Origin: Anthoceros angustus
Taxonomy: Eukaryota; Streptophyta; Anthocerotopsida; Anthocerotales; Anthocerotaceae
Length of the DNA stretch: 64,000 nucleotides
Direction of reading: 5' to 3'
NCBI GenBank assembly: GCA_010909165.1
Contig: MU008169.1
Location: 124,001-188,000 of the forward strand
The notes under the pieces are model-generated. The model did no database searches and was not told where the DNA came from. It saw nothing but the letters and a program-made list of their open reading frames with translations. The position numbers and the translations under genes are program-made. This document shows, in pieces, positions 1 through 13,770 of this stretch. Numbering within the stretch: the first letter of the stretch is position 1; each line of letters begins with the position of its first letter.

Positions 1-1734
1 TGCAAGGGTTTGTTGGCCATCAGAACCGGGACCTGAACGTCAGAGTAAGGCCCCGCTCCGTGAAGGCTGATTGAATACCCTTCCTCGACAAACAAATTCT
101 GATAGCTTGCTTTTCGTGCTGACAACAGATAAATGGTGGGGAGTGGCACGTGGTCCCCAAGGTAACAGCGATAGCAATAGGCAACGCACGATTCTTTGGA
201 GGAGGGATGAAAATCACTCCCACTGCTGATCCTTTCAGTGGTTCCTTAGAGGTACTATAATCTCTTCAAGACTCCAGACTTCTTTTCCTACATGAAAGAC
301 GGTGGATCGGAATGGTTGTTTACTCATCTGTGCGCTGTAATGGATTCTCAAGGTGGTTACGTTGCGGAATTTCAAGTGGTACGATTTCGTGCTTCGGCTG
401 TACAAGCTGTACCAAGGAACGCATGTTGAACTGAGAAACGTGTCTGTGCAGAGGTATGTGGAATCCGGTCCTTAGCACTACTGCTGTACAGCTTGAGGTG
501 TATGCCCTTCTCTCAACCGTCTTCTTGTTGCCTGCAGTGTCCATACCATCGAGATAGAGGAGGCTAGTGACCGTGAAAACCTAAGCGAGACGTTTGTGCA
601 AGCGGATGGTGAATATTTAGGGTATCTGCAAGCCACTTTCTCAGTTATTCCAGGCTCCGTGGATTTCCTTGTGTAGCCTTCCTCCAGGCTCCCAGCGGCC
701 AGGGCGCCAGGGCGGGGACACAAGTCCAAGGCCCAGATTGAGCTGCTGATGGTGATGTACAAATAGTCTGAAGCCGTTGCTGCTGGCTTCCCTCTGAATG
801 GGGAACTGTTCACCTTGCGTCTTAGTTGCACATCGGCTCGATGAAGATCCTGCTGGCCATGGATTCTTTCTGCTGCACTTGGCGGTACAGATCAAAGGGT
901 GGGCAAGGACTGGTGAGTATCTCCAAGGGGACAGGTAGCAGTTATCCAGGACTATTTTCTATTACGTTCCCCCTTGGAACTGTTGCCGAAGCGAAGCGAC
1001 CCTGACATGCAAGCTCCCGGTTCGTGGCAGCGTGTGGGATGCCCCATAGGATTTCTACATACTATCGCAGCACGAGGCCGACTCCTGCACATATGTTGGG
1101 ATATGGGGTTTGGTATCACTCCTCGATTTCCCTGTTCCTTCCAAGCAGGTGAGGTAGCCAAGCCAAGCCCATCCGTAAGATGATGGCGGGCCTGGGGAAG
1201 CGAGTCCGCTCCGGAGGCTGGCCAATTCAGGGAGGCTCGGTGTCAGGAGCCAGGACAGTTCCAACGGCTGGTGGTGGCTCCGGCTCGCCCACCACTGGCA
1301 TTCGGCTGGCGGCCTGCAGAGTGCAGCGCCTGGCGTAGACGCATCACACATCACAACATTGATGCGGGCGGGCCAATCATGGCAACACACGGCAACATGT
1401 GTGTGGAACACACAAGAGTAGGAATGCAAGATTGCAGACGAGATTGCTCGAACTTGCGCAGCGCAGTCAAACTTCCCTTCCCGCTGGATCTCTACAGTTA
1501 CATACATACATCAAGGTGAGGCGGTGAGGCGGGACAGGGGACTTGAGCCACACAAAGTCGGGTGGCGGGCGACCGGCGGCGCGCGCGACCGAGGCGCGGG
1601 CGACCGCCGGTCGTGCATGCTAGGAGAGGCGCCTGAAGAGCACCTGGAAGCGCGAGGCCCGAGCTGCAAATGCGCAGCTCGCACGCACCGAAGGCAGCGA
1701 CGACTGCAGCGGCCTCAGCAGCGGCAGCAGAGCG
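1..1734. other. No recognisable gene
   Basis: Several open frames cross this stretch on both strands, but none resembles a known protein and none has a coding look. The last 250 bases are very GC-rich and probably hold the promoter and 5' leader of the small gene that starts near 1735. Confidence 0.5.
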
Positions 1735-2342
1735 ATGGTGACGGCGATGGCGATGGCTGCCAGCCTGCGGCAGCCCCGCCATTGCCACAGCCGCCGCGGC
1801 TCGCATTTGCCCGAGAGCGGCTCTATCATCCCAGGCTCCGCCGGCAGCGCGCCCTGTCCCTCTTCTTCGCGCTCCCTCGGGCGGGCGCTGGCGGTGCCAT
1901 GGCCGGCGCGGCCCGCGGGGAGCAGCAGGGCGGGAGGAGCGGCAGGCGCGGCCCGCGGTGGCCATGGCGGATTCGGACGCTGCGGAGGAGGAGGCGGGGC
2001 GGCAGGCGCGGCCGCGGCGGCAGCGGGGCTCCTGGCTGTGCCCGTGGTGGCCTGGTCGCTCTACACTCTCAAGACCACGGGTGCAGGCTCCGCCGGGCCC
2101 GGGGTGCCATCGGCGCGCTGGAAGGCGTCAGCTACCTGGCTGTGCTTGGAATCATCGGCTGGTCTGTGGCCACCAAGGTGCGCACCGGCAGCGGCCTGCC
2201 TGCCGGGCCCTTCGGCCTCCTGGGAGCTGCGGAGGGCCTCTCCTACCTTGCGCTGCTGGCCATCGCTGTGGTGTTCGGTTTGCAGTATCTGGACTTCGGC
2301 TACATTCCCGGGCCCGTGCCCGGTGAGCAGTGTTTCGGCTGA
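1735..2342 (+). CDS. Plastid-type membrane protein of unknown function, with an apparent frameshift
   Basis: The product looks like a small conserved plant plastid membrane protein. The name is not certain; I recall an Arabidopsis relative on chromosome 3. Reading from the ATG at 1735 gives an Ala/Ser/Arg/Gly-rich leader like a transit peptide. A hydrophobic segment (LLAVPVVAWSLYTLKTTG) follows, ending near 2083. The family pattern then continues in another frame from about 2107 (GAIGALEGVSYLAVLGI), with a second repeat (LPAGPFGLLGAAEGLSYLAL), ending at the TGA at 2340. The two halves differ by one missing base in the GC-rich run 2076-2106, so this is either a sequencing error or a damaged gene. 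A splice from GT 2321 to AG 2537/2538 would replace the last residues and cannot be excluded. No intron in the break region is long enough to repair the frame. Confidence 0.5.
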
Positions 2343-3900
2343 GTTAATTTGGCGTCCTGCTCCTGCTCCTGCTCCTGGCCCTGATGTGCTTCCAAAAAAT
2401 TTGTTCGCCACCTTTTGCGTGCTTGAGGGGCCTTACTGCGTCACAGGTGTGGCAATCAGCGCACGTCTCCCCCGTCCATCTCTTGACAGCCTTCGCGTAG
2501 TCTCATTGTTTGTAATTTCTTCTGCTTCTCTTCTTAGGTGGAACGAGTTGAGTGACCGGCAGCGCAAGCAAGTGTTGCTGCTTCTCCATTCAATCGCGTA
2601 GCTGAATTTGTCACTCGCTGCTACATTATTATCTTTTCCCTCCAAAATGTTCCTGTACCATGGCATTTTCACTAATCTCTTTGCGACCTCTTTTTGATTT
2701 CTTGTTTCTTCTCCATTCTCCGCGTGCCTTGGCAGCCTTGCTTCTGCAGTGTTGACACAAGTCTGACCAGCGCAGGGCTGCCATTGTCAGGGCTCTTCGC
2801 ACAAGCGACATCTCGAGGCACTATCCTCGCGCCGGGTGAGAACCGTCCAGTCCAGTACTGATTGCGGCCTGCAAGTTGCTGCCGTGCCTGTTAGTGCATT
2901 CAAGTGTACTTGCCCTCAGGGGGCGGGGAGAAGGCAGAACACGCTCAAGCAGCAGGGGCTCGCCTCTTTGTTTAGTCATATTACGCCTGCGGCATGCATA
3001 CTTTTCGATAGCCCTTGTCTGGCTCGGTCCGCTTTTCGAGGTCTGTCCGCTGTTTTTAAAATGGATACCAGGTAAGGCTGTGGGAACCGTACGAGTCCGA
3101 CTACTGTCGGTTGGAGCTCGACCGTCATGTTCTGTCGTGCCAGCTCTTCCGGGCTCAATTGCGATCTCCCTTGTGAAGTAGTCTACAATTCAACATATTT
3201 CACAGAAATCTTCACCGCCGCGCGGGCTGCTTCTCAGGGTCCATGAGAGAACATAACACAGCAGATGGTTTCACTTGTACATCTAATACAGGGCATTAAC
3301 TGCGTACAGCACTGGCGCGGCGTAAGGAGAGGACTGCTTGTCCTCCACACCGCTTGTGTCTTGCCCGCTGGGCCAGGGGCTGAGGGCAACCGCAGATCTG
3401 GCATATGTCGTGCTCGGACCAGTTAAGCTCGTTGAGTATCTAGCACACCCTCAATCAAGCGAGGGAAGGAGGGAGAATAAACGCACAACCCTGAAGCTGC
3501 GACACGTTGTCGGGGCAGCTAAGAATGCCTGTCACGGTGCTCATGTGCGCCTCAACTGTCCCGTCGTCCTACTGAAGCTTACCGTTAGTCCATAATATTA
3601 TGGAGAGGAGAGCTTGCACCTTTCCAAGACTTTGATGCGGGCTGCACATTCTGCTGCAGCCGCATAGTGTACAGGTTGGCTGTGAGCATCTCTTCAGTCG
3701 TCAGGTAGAGAAGCCAGCATGCAAAGAGGTGTGTGGAGTGTCATCTTCCAGCTGCAACCTGGCATCATTCAGTCACCTGTCCTCTCCCATGATGAACAGG
3801 AAACCCAAGTACTGACAAGCAGCGGCCTTTGTCAACATTTCCAGACCTCCAGTTAGTATAGGATACACACAACAATAAGTGTGAGCTGCCGGCGCCTATA
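2343..3900. other. Intergenic, no gene seen
   Basis: The first 40 bases after the stop codon include a short CTCCTG microsatellite (about 2357-2377). The rest contains only scattered short open frames. It probably holds the 3' end of the + strand gene and the 3' leader of the ABC transporter that ends at 3901 on the other strand. Confidence 0.5.
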
Positions 3901-6900
3901 TTACACAAGCCTCGGATGTCTCAAGGACTTGTTGAAATGAGGCTGCATGAATCTTGCATAAAGTCCACATTTGGACATGAGCCCATCGTGAGACCCCTCC
4001 TCCACAATTTTCCCATTGTGCAATACTGCCACAGAATCCACGCGGCGCATCATGGCCAACCTATGTGCCACAACGATGGTCGTTCTGTTGCCCATAATGA
4101 GCTGCTCCAATGCCTCCTGTACTACTCGGTATGACTCGGTTTCCACCTCCGCAGCAATCTCATCTAAAAGAAGGATTGGCGGGTTCTTCAGCACAATTCT
4201 CGCAATCGCAAGGCGTTGCTTTTGCCCTGTAGATAGCTGCACACCTCGCATCCCTAGGTGAGTGTCATATCCATGCGGCAGACTAGATATAAAATGATGG
4301 GCGTTAGCAATCCTCGCCGCCTCAATCATCTCAGACTCCGTGGCTTTAGTGCGCGCATACATAATATTTTCCCGGATCGTGGTGGAGAACATAACCGGAG
4401 TTTGTGGCACATATCCGACATGATCCCGAAGCCATCTCAAGCTGTAGGCTTTGATGTCCTTCCCATCCAGAAGAATGCACCCGGATAGGGGGTCGTAGAA
4501 CCTCTCAACGAGAGCGAAAATAGTGCTCTTACCGGATCCAGCCGTGCCTACAATAGCAACGGTTTTTCCAGATGGGATTCTCAGATTGAAGTTCCTCAGC
4601 ACGGGAACATCCAGTCTTGAAGGATAGCGGAACTCCACATTCTTGAACTCAACCTCGCCTTTTGTAGCAGCTGGCTTAAATCCCGCATGTTCATCTCCAT
4701 CTGTCTTTGGCCGCCGATTTATAATATCGAAGACTGGTATGATGGATTTCCGTCGCTTCAGAATAAAAGGGGCCAAACCAAAAGCTCCCACAAGCGCAAA
4801 GATTGTAAAAGAGAAGACGATGAACAGCTTGAGAACATTGGACAAGCTTCCGTGTCCATGCCTGAAGACTTCAGACGCATACCACAGAACCAACGCATTG
4901 CAAGCGAAGAGAAGACCTTGAGATAGCCCGAAAGCCAACCCACTAGCTTGCCCTTGAAGAGCACTTTCCCTCAAAGGTTGAGCCAGTTGCCTCTGATAGA
5001 GTTCAAGCATTTTTTCCCCTGCAGAAAAAGATACCACTGTGTAGATATGAGTCACAGCCTCATCAAGCAATGCCCCAGCTGTCTTATGCGCTTCCTTGAT
5101 GTCTCCTGAGAAACCGTTGATCCAAAGTTGCTGTTCAAACAAAAAGTTAAGTACATTCAGCCCCTTTTGTCTAATGCACTGACAACGAAACAAGTAAAAC
5201 GCCACCTGGAGGAGAAGAGTTGAGTAGCACAAAACCTGAGATATAGCAGCAAAAAGCAATAAAGGAGCCGTGGCTACAGCAACAAGAGCAACTCGCCAAT
5301 GTAAAATCAGGCCAATAACAGTTGCAACTGCAATTGCTGTTATGTCTTGCACACACACAGACAACCTGTTGCTAAAAGCCGCCCGCACATATGTTGCATC
5401 ATTTGCCAGCCTCATTGAAAGCACTTCAGGGCTATTTGCTGGGTCATCAAACCACGCTACTTCGCTTCTCAATATTGCTGCAAAAGCAACGACAATAATT
5501 CCACACGTCAGGTAACATGTGTCCATCTTCACCACAATTTGGTTGAGAAGCTGCATCCAGATTCCACGAGAAAAGGTTTGGAAGAAATACAGCCTAACCA
5601 AAAAGTTACCTGAGAAAAGCAGTCGGCGCACCCGCTCAGTCATTTTCTCTCCCATGATGCCGAAATAAAAATGCTGAAGAAAGGATACAAAGACTGTGGC
5701 CACACCCATGCCTAGAACGATCAGCGACCACTTGTTCACAGCATGAATCATTTGTCTGTTGTCCGCGTAATAGTAGGTCTCCGCCACTTGCACAACCACA
5801 AATACAAAGAGAGGGTTGAAGGACCCAAACAAGAAGGCTCCAATGCATCCGAGGAATGCATACAGCCATTCTGGCGCGCTGAGCATTGCAAGCCTCCACA
5901 GACTTGGTTTAGTGCCGGGCTGGTAGTCCTGCTGCTTACTTGCACTGATATCAGAGATAGTTCTGTTGAAGACCTTGGAATGGGAGCGGTCACTGAAGGG
6001 ATCTGTAGTTAGAAGAGGAGAAACAGGAGACTCGGGGTTGGAGTTATGTGACGTTTGCCTGGAGCCTATCTCGAGCTTTGGGAGACTAGCCATGAACTGG
6101 GTCTCAATACTGTCCTGCCGCCTGAGAGACGGAGGTTTGTCCGAGGTGATAGTAGGCAAGTCATGCTCCTGTTTCTTAACAGATGAGACACTTGAAGTTT
6201 TCGACAAGGCTGCACTATCGGGAGCCCCAGTCTCACCTAAGAAGGCTTGATCGGATAAACGTACCCCATTTTGTCGTGTTAGAGAGGGTGATTTCGCTAA
6301 ACCCTTTGGAGAATGATGAATCTCTGTTACTTGGACCCTTGTTGGTGCTGGTGGCTGGACTGGTTGGTGTATAAAAGACCTAGACCTGCATGAGCCAACA
6401 GACAGACAACATCAGGAACAAAGGAAAACCGTGTACCATCCGTAGGGTGACCACAAAAAAAGCCGTTCCACCACATACCTTCTTGGTGGCTTGGAGGACT
6501 CTTGAAGTCTGACTAAATCTGCATAGAGCCCATCGAAACCCAACAACTCCTCATGTGTGCCAAATTCCACCAGTGTACCCTCTTCAAGCACTGCTATAAT
6601 GTCTGCATTACGGATAGTTGCCAAGCGATGAGCAATAACAACAGTTGAGCGGTTTAGCATGATTATGTCTAGAGCTTCTTGGACAACCCTTTCGGCCTCC
6701 ACATCTAGGGTACTTGTAGCTTCATCCAGCAAGAGAATCGGTGGGTTCTTCAGCACTGCTCTTGCTAAGGCCACTTTCAACTGCTTGTCAGGTGACAGAA
6801 CTAAGCCATCATGCCCCACCTACATGTGTGTGAGGACAAAAGTTGCACACATAAACTGTTAGATCGATCATAACTAAAATGCAAAGCCCAGCATAAGTAG

Positions 6901-9265
6901 CTGCAAGACATGTTCACCTGTGTATTGTAACCCTTTTCAAGAGAGCTTATGAATGAGTGAGCGTGTGCTACTTTGGCTGCCTCTTCAATATCATCCATGC
7001 TAGCGGACGTTCGACCAAGTTGAATGTTTTCCTTGATGCTGCCGGCGAATAATGCAGGTTCCTGGCTTACTAGCCCCATTTGGCTTCTTAGCCAGTCCAG
7101 CTGCAAATTCTTGATGTTTTCTCCATCCAGCAGAACCTCACCTGATGTGAGAACTATCTTGTCACTCTCTTTTACAGGTTTGAAAAAAAGAAAAATTCAA
7201 AGAGGCTTGTGATCAAGAGAATGCTGAGAATACCTAGTGTAGGATCGTAGAAGCGCTGAATCAGTGAAATGACACTGCTTTTGCCAGAACCATGGGTCCC
7301 AACTAGCGCCAAGGTTTTCTTTGCAGGAAGTATGAGATGGAGACCTGTTAAAATAGGTATGTCGGGCCGTGAGGGATAGCTGAAATACACGTTCCGAAAA
7401 TCAATTAGACCTTGCACATTCCTCAGTGTTCTTCCTTCTTGACTGCTGCCTGTTTGTGTGTAGTTGATCATTGTAAAAAGCCGATGCGCTGCAATCCTCC
7501 CTTGCTCAAAAGCATGAAAGTTCGTGGCTGCTCTGTTCAAGCCTCTGAAGCAACAGAAAATTTTTCAGTATTCGTTCCATCAAGTAATGCCATATTCAGC
7601 AACAATTCCAGACGCCTAAGAGGTCTGAAATTCAACTGGAAGCCAGAAGGGTACGCACAAGCCTGACAAGATGACTGCAAAAATCGCTGCAATTATTTCA
7701 CCGCCGTTTGCTTTCCCATGTCTCACAAGAATGCGTCCAACCCACAGTTGGAGAGCACATGAGCAAAGTACAATCCCATATATGCAGCCAAGGCCCAGAC
7801 CCTGTACAAGGCTTATCTGAACTCCAAATCTAAGTGTTGATTGGAGAGCATTTGCATAAGTGTATTTCACCAAGGTCTCGTTTGCAAACGAGTACACAGC
7901 TCGAACATAAGCTATAGCCTGCAACCACTCATCCAACCGAAGTGGGCTTCAGGATGAGTGCAATTGACACATTACAGCAACTGTGAGACACAGAAAGAAA
8001 TTGCGGAGGACAAGACACAGAAAACAAACCCCAAAATCCTCAAGCTAGCAAACAGCCTGGAAAACCACCCCTCAACGAAAGTGCCGCAGGTATGGTTACA
8101 GGCTGGACATTGTACCTGGTCTGCTATGCTTGCAGCATCAGCATAGGCATCCTGAACACACTCAGCATACTTGTTCAAATAAACATTTGATATTGCTCCA
8201 GCAGCGACAACAAAGGGTGCAGAAGCCAAGGTCACCAATGAAACCTCCCAGCAGTTTATGAAGCCCACGACAAGCCCTCCTATGCAAGTTGCCATGTTGT
8301 GTGTGTAGTTTCCCACCTGCCAATATGTCATTCCCCCATTGACAGTCAAGAAGCTACACAGGAAGGGCAAAACGAGGGAGGCACTGCAAAACCTGTAACT
8401 GGGTGACTCCTCTGTTTCAACAGCCTCATATCTCATAGCAAGGCAGATATAAAGTGGAAATTGATTCCCTACCTTTTCACCAATAGCATATTGAAGAAGA
8501 AGGGCATCATTGGTAATCTGGTTCACAACCTCTCCTGACTTCCCAAATGTGTCAAAAAACGAGATTTCTTGCTTTAAGAGGACCTGCACATATTTGGACC
8601 TAAGAACCACTCCTTGCCGCTCACCCGTAAGAATCCAGCATGAGATCTCTGCCGAGCCAAAAAATCGAATCAGGAATGACTTACTACTTGCATTGGCAAC
8701 CAGCATGCAGGATTGATGTCACGATTCGGCTTTTATCCACATGAGAAAACGTACCAAGATAACCAGCGATCAGGACAGCACCTCCAATATAAAGAATATA
8801 TAATACATGCTGCACAGGAGCAAACATTTAGTGCTGAGATTCAAGAAATGCTGAGGAAAGAGTAGCAGACGCAATTAGGGACTCCACCCCCGAGACTACC
8901 TTGGCCATTTCATCTGCAACTTCCTGTCGCGGGTGGTCCCTGTGAGAACCAAACCAGCTTATGATCTGTCCAAACAAGTGGAGGTACAATGGCAATGCTG
9001 CACCATGGACAATGGCAGCCAGCGACCCTACCACCATAAGCAGCCAATCAAAGCTGTCCGCATAGGAAAAGAGCCTGAAAAAAGGAACTGAGGCTGGTGC
9101 AACCTCTCCATCCCCAGTGTCCTCCACCGATGGTTCTTGGGCAACCACCATTTCAGTCATCTCCAAGTATGGGGAGGGTGACTCCGGAGGCTCAGACACC
9201 TCGGAAACAGGGGTCAAGGGCTGAATGTGGGGTGGTGACCACCCAAACAAGCCCTTGGGCACCAT
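3901..9265 (-). CDS. ABCB20: ABCB6/ABCB20-type full ABC transporter (P-glycoprotein family)
   Basis: This is a full-size ABCB transporter (TMD1-NBD1-TMD2-NBD2) of the plasma membrane; ABCB6/20 members of flowering plants are linked to auxin export. Eleven exons join in frame: 8900-9265, 8755-8809, 8473-8648, 8116-8316, 7659-7918, 7234-7544, 6918-7141, 6479-6819, 5610-6385, 5236-5477 and 3901-5130, giving 1393 residues (Arabidopsis relatives about 1408). The N-terminus carries the family hallmark [18 protein letters not shown]. Walker A motifs are GTHGSGKS (about 435-442) and GTAGSGKS (about 1179-1186). In NBD1 the LSGGQ signature is replaced by LSPDKQ; NBD2 has LSTGQ. The first Walker B ends in LLLDEAT. 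A Ser/Pro-rich linker follows NBD1. The start at 9265 is the only ATG fitting the conserved N-terminus. All phases agree, so the gene looks intact. Confidence 0.96.
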
Positions 9266-12200
9266 TGTCGTAGTGCCTTTGAGCACCTAACACCAAGGCC
9301 AAATCTGTTGAAACAAAGACGCTAGCCACAAACCTTCAACCCATGATACACATTCCCCAGCTTCAAAACAGTAGCCCCTTCTTGCATCCTACACTGCCGA
9401 TTGCAGCTTCCATAAAATAGGCATTCAAACTGCAAGCTGCTATAGCTGAAAGCAAGTGACACACCCGTCGCTGAGCTCTGCCACACGACGCCTTGGCAAA
9501 TTGAAGTAAAATTCATTCTTTACCCAAGCCATCCTCGAGCCAAGACAACCTTGCCAACGCACCCAATAGCCCATTGAAATCACGTCACCACTAACTAAAC
9601 ACACCTTCACTGGGCAACTACTGCACCATCCCCCTCCCCTGCAATCTCAAGCAACAAGTCTGTCCTCCTCACACCTCGTACCCCTCTCTGAAGAGACTGA
9701 GACCAAGTTCTCCAAACCAAGGACACCAGATCCTAACCCACCATATCGCCTCACCCAGCTGCGGTACCCTAACTCTCCAGCCTAGCTGATCCCCAAACCC
9801 GCACATCCGGATAGCCCCCACAGACCAGTCACCAGGAAAATTGACGTCCGAAAGCGCGCTCAAAACGAGGACAATTGCCGCCGTCCCTGTATTCGCCTCT
9901 CTTCAATTCCCCCCTACTGGTCAACCGCATTTTCAGCTCAAGCCCCTCCGTCCTAACGATAATCCCCCCGCAGCAACATGCATACCCCGCACATGCCAAT
10001 CCTGCAGTGCCTGCCTTGCCTACCACCCACTCAACCCCCTCTAGACTCTACGGAGCACCCTCCTGTCCACTTCCCCCTCTTATGCAACCCGTCCTGCGGC
10101 ACGCACTGAGCAGAGACGGGCGGTCCCTCCAGATTCCCGGTCTCAGCCGCCTGTTCCCAACAGCACCGAACGCCTGAGGAGCAGCTCCACCCCGAGCTCC
10201 GGCCACGAGGCGAGCAAAGGCCGGCGGGAAAAGGAAGCACTCCTTGTGTCAGACGTCAAGCATGCGTCAGCAAGCTGGGGCAACCAGGTTCCCCCGAACC
10301 CAGAATTCCCAGCAGCAGTGTCGTCGCCGCTGACGTACCACCCACCAGCCTACCTCATTCCAATTCCCGCCGGTCACCTTGACTAGCCTCTGCCTCCGCT
10401 TCCCCCACAGCCCAGGCCTCCGCACACCAGGCTATATATAGCCAGCTGCTACGCTAGCAAGCAGGAATCGCTCCCGCCATCCAGCCCACACCGTGACGGG
10501 GTAAAACTCCAACACATAACCTCGGTAAAGCAACAGTGCGGGCGAGACCGACAGCTTACCAAGCAAGCAGCGAGATGGTGGCCAGCCAGCCAGCAGTGTG
10601 GAGTTCTGGACCCATTACTATTCGTGCTGGGCTGACGGGGCACAAGTGCATGCTTCCGCGATCGGGGGACACGAGCCTTCAACTCAGCTCACAACTTCAA
10701 GGAAGAAGGGGATAAAGAAGGGGCAAAGCCGATGCCGATGCGGGCAAGAGTCAAGCCAAGTCGTGACAGCCCAAGCAGAGAGGGGCTGACCGCATTCTCA
10801 CATGCATGTTCACTCACGAGCCGCCCGAGGCATGGCGACGCCGGCCCCGGCACACGAAGCACATTCCGGACTCCCGTCCACCAGACTCCAGAGTCTTCTC
10901 TCCTCACTACGTGAACGCAGACACCGCCCGGCAGGACCATACAATAATCATAATCGCAGCACAAGACGAAGCCAACATCCCGGAAGCATGTCGTGGTGAA
11001 AATTAGCCCCGGCACAAATTCTCACGAATCTGCCTGGACGCGAGGCAAGAATGGGGCAAAGGCTATGCACGGAGGCGCATTCAATGTCTGTGGTAGAGCC
11101 GTATCGACAATTGCGCACGACGACCCAGTCATTCAATGCTCCCCATCACTTCCACGCAACTCCCCACTCCAGTCCCGAGGCTCATCACCCCATTTGACCA
11201 CTCCAGCCCGCCCACGACTCCCATCGCGGTGTGAGCGGGGTTCCGGCTTTCTTCCCTTCATTTCATCCCACTTTGCCGCTTGCCGCATACGTGATATGCA
11301 CACGGCCAGAACCGCGTCGGACTTAATTGAGCGCTTTGTGTGTTCACATGTGTGGCTTGCGAAGGGGACGGTTTCCCCAACAGGGACGCTTGGACAAAGC
11401 CCGCTTCTAAACCTACCCACCCACACGCGTTTTATGAACTGACCGCGAGAGCGTGCGGGAAAGATCCTCTCTCCGTAGCCTCACCCGTAGGCGTAGCCGC
11501 ATGCGGGCGCGACGAAGCGCGCGCTCGGTGCGCTTCCTCTGGAGCGTCCTGCTGCGGTCACCTCCCGAGCCGGTGGTCCATCTCGGGAGGCGATCCCCGT
11601 GACCCGGGGCGGTGTGAGCGGAGCTAGGGACTCGCGCACGGTACACCGCACGGCCGCACCAGGTTGGATGGTATGTATGGATAGGGCGGTCGCCATACGG
11701 CTATGACAGGAGGAGGCCAGTGCAGTGCAGTCTGACCCCCGGCCCACCGCACGGGCTTTTGTCAGTTCATAAAAACTTCTGAATTGTACATGTGTTTAGG
11801 AAACAGGGTGGACACGAGGCATTACATGTTCGCGACCACTTTGGGCTTCGCTTGACCCAGGTCGTAGACAACCAGATGCCTTTCACCAATAAAGAGGGAC
11901 GCATGAATGGGATTCAATCAATCTGACAAAAGCAAGGGGAACCCTGCCGACACCCCAATAACGCGGGAGTCGCGGGACTTTCTCTGCACTCCGATATTGT
12001 ATGTACATATGTACGTAATACATATAGCGCTCCAGAATATATAATTATAGGATATAGTTCCTTGAAGATATTAAAATCTCATTATTATGGAGGTCGCGGA
12101 GCCAAAGTTCTTTATTTTTAAGATCCTTTTATCAATAAGAAATTCGTTTCATCGTATTTGCTGCTCCCGTGGAAACCATCTTTTTCATCCCTTGGAAATG

Positions 12201-12290
12201 CATATGGCTTAGTCGGGCATACCATAGGTAGCTTTGATTCTATTTATTGATCTTTTTTAACATTGAAACATTTTTTTTTACATCAATTCT
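9266..12290. other. Upstream region of the ABC transporter, no gene seen
   Basis: No convincing coding sequence on either strand. It probably includes the 5' leader of the minus-strand transporter; an AG at 9287/9288 could be the acceptor of a leader intron. A 14-base palindrome with a TATATA core lies at 10430-10443. From about 11,990 the sequence becomes AT-rich, marking the start of the repeat-rich island. Confidence 0.5.
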
Positions 12291-13569
12291 CAATTAGTTG
12301 CTGGTTGGTTTATTTTGCAGATTAGTTTGTGCCTTCTTAGGCGACTGTGTGTGCTTTCCTTCATTCGTGAGTCAAGCCGTATCAGTGGCACAAATGAATA
12401 AGACTCAATTGCTTCGTGCAAAGGTTTTAGTATTAAAGAGGACTGTGCAAATGTTTATCAGTACTTACATGAACAAATCCCTGCTTGAAAACATAAACAA
12501 CCAATTTAATAAAAGCCTACCCTGAAACACAATCAGGGCTAATCTGTACCTCAGCCGTGGTGACCAAGTCTCCATGGCAAAAGTGGCGGTCGCTGACACT
12601 ACACGAGAGCATGAAGGATGCATCATGGACAAATGGTTTGTTCTTGAAAAATTTGGAAAACAAAACCAATAATCTATCGTCAATCCTAGTTATGTGCTAT
12701 CCACCTTTCTACACAAAATTGCTTATCCGAGGGGTGAAAGTTTTGGACGAAAAAGAAGTGTACTAGGACTCAAAAATTTTGGGAGCATGTGTTTTTTAAA
12801 TGTCATTCTGCATGTATTTCTTTGTGGCTAAAAGTTGATATTACATGTTTTTACTTAGGCGCATTTGATGCCAAGCTTCAAGTCCCTATAGGCAATCGGT
12901 TGCCCAATGATTCCCGGAAACTGCCCATGGCCATAGGCTTCTGTAATGGGGCCAGCTCTTACGAGGTGGTGATGAGTTCCACGCTCGGCATAATAGTCAA
13001 TAAAGATTACAATGGACTCGGTTCTTATCATCTTGTTTTGGTTTAGTGGCCTCGGTTCGAGGATGCAGTACATTTCTAAAAAATGGAATCGCCTTTCTGA
13101 GAACGGGATTATAATCGAATACCTGGACTGGAGAGTCAATCCAAAATTCGTGTATTAGCGGTATGTTTTAGATTCGAAAAGCTTCAATTTTAAATTTTTT
13201 TGCGTACAAATCTCTTCTCGTACGCGTCCATGATTGTTATTCCACTGATCTTGCGTTCTTAGTCGTCATATAGATTGGTTTTTTTTGCAGGCACTTGCAA
13301 GTTCTAATTTATTAGTAGCCTTTTTGAAGCGTAATTATCAACCTGCGAAAAAGAACGTGAAAAACTGCAACTAACAAAACTTTTACTTCAAGTCTTGAGA
13401 AGTAGGCGACAAAGAGGGGAATTATGTTAGCAACATGGTATCTTCGTTTTACTATCCAAGTGTTCACCTGATCCAGACCTTTATGGAAAGAACAAAATTG
13501 CAGACTCAAGTCTGTTGATAGACCTTCTCAAACAGTCATCAACACCACCTCTGCACAGGTCATCACTAA
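12291..13569. other. AT-rich repeat island, no intact gene
   Basis: Composition drops to AT-rich and only short broken frames exist. None could be assigned to a family. Together with the fragments further right this looks like decayed transposon sequence. Confidence 0.4.
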
Positions 13570-13770
13570 CGGCTCAGGTTGGGCGGCTGCTAGAGCGGCG
13601 GCGCTCAAGGTCAAGAGGTACAAGGGGATGCAAGCAGGCCATCTCTTCGTTCCGCTCGCCTTGGAAATGTATGGCAAGTTGGCCGAGGACTTCAAAAATT
13701 TATCAAGTCTTGCCGTAATGCTTATCACATGCTCACAAACATGGTGCGGGGCTTTCTCTCTCGTAGAATT
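13570..13770 (+). pseudogene. Retroelement-like protein fragment, copy A
   Basis: A short frame reads GWAAARAAALKVKRY, then HLFVPLALEMYGKLAEDF. It shares a clear pattern with the fragment at 16528-16830: GWA...A..KV.(R/K)Y..MQ.G..F(V/I)PL.L...G..A..F..LS. The pattern resembles a domain seen downstream of reverse transcriptase in decayed plant retroelements, but I cannot name the family. No start codon, neighbouring domains or intact frame. Confidence 0.35.

Noticed and set aside
1055-1507. 150-codon minus-strand frame
   Set aside because: No recognisable motif, and a plus-strand frame overlaps it. Not distinguishable from chance.
10430-10443. Palindromic GGCTATATATAGCC as a TATA box
   Set aside because: No gene start lies at a suitable distance on either strand.
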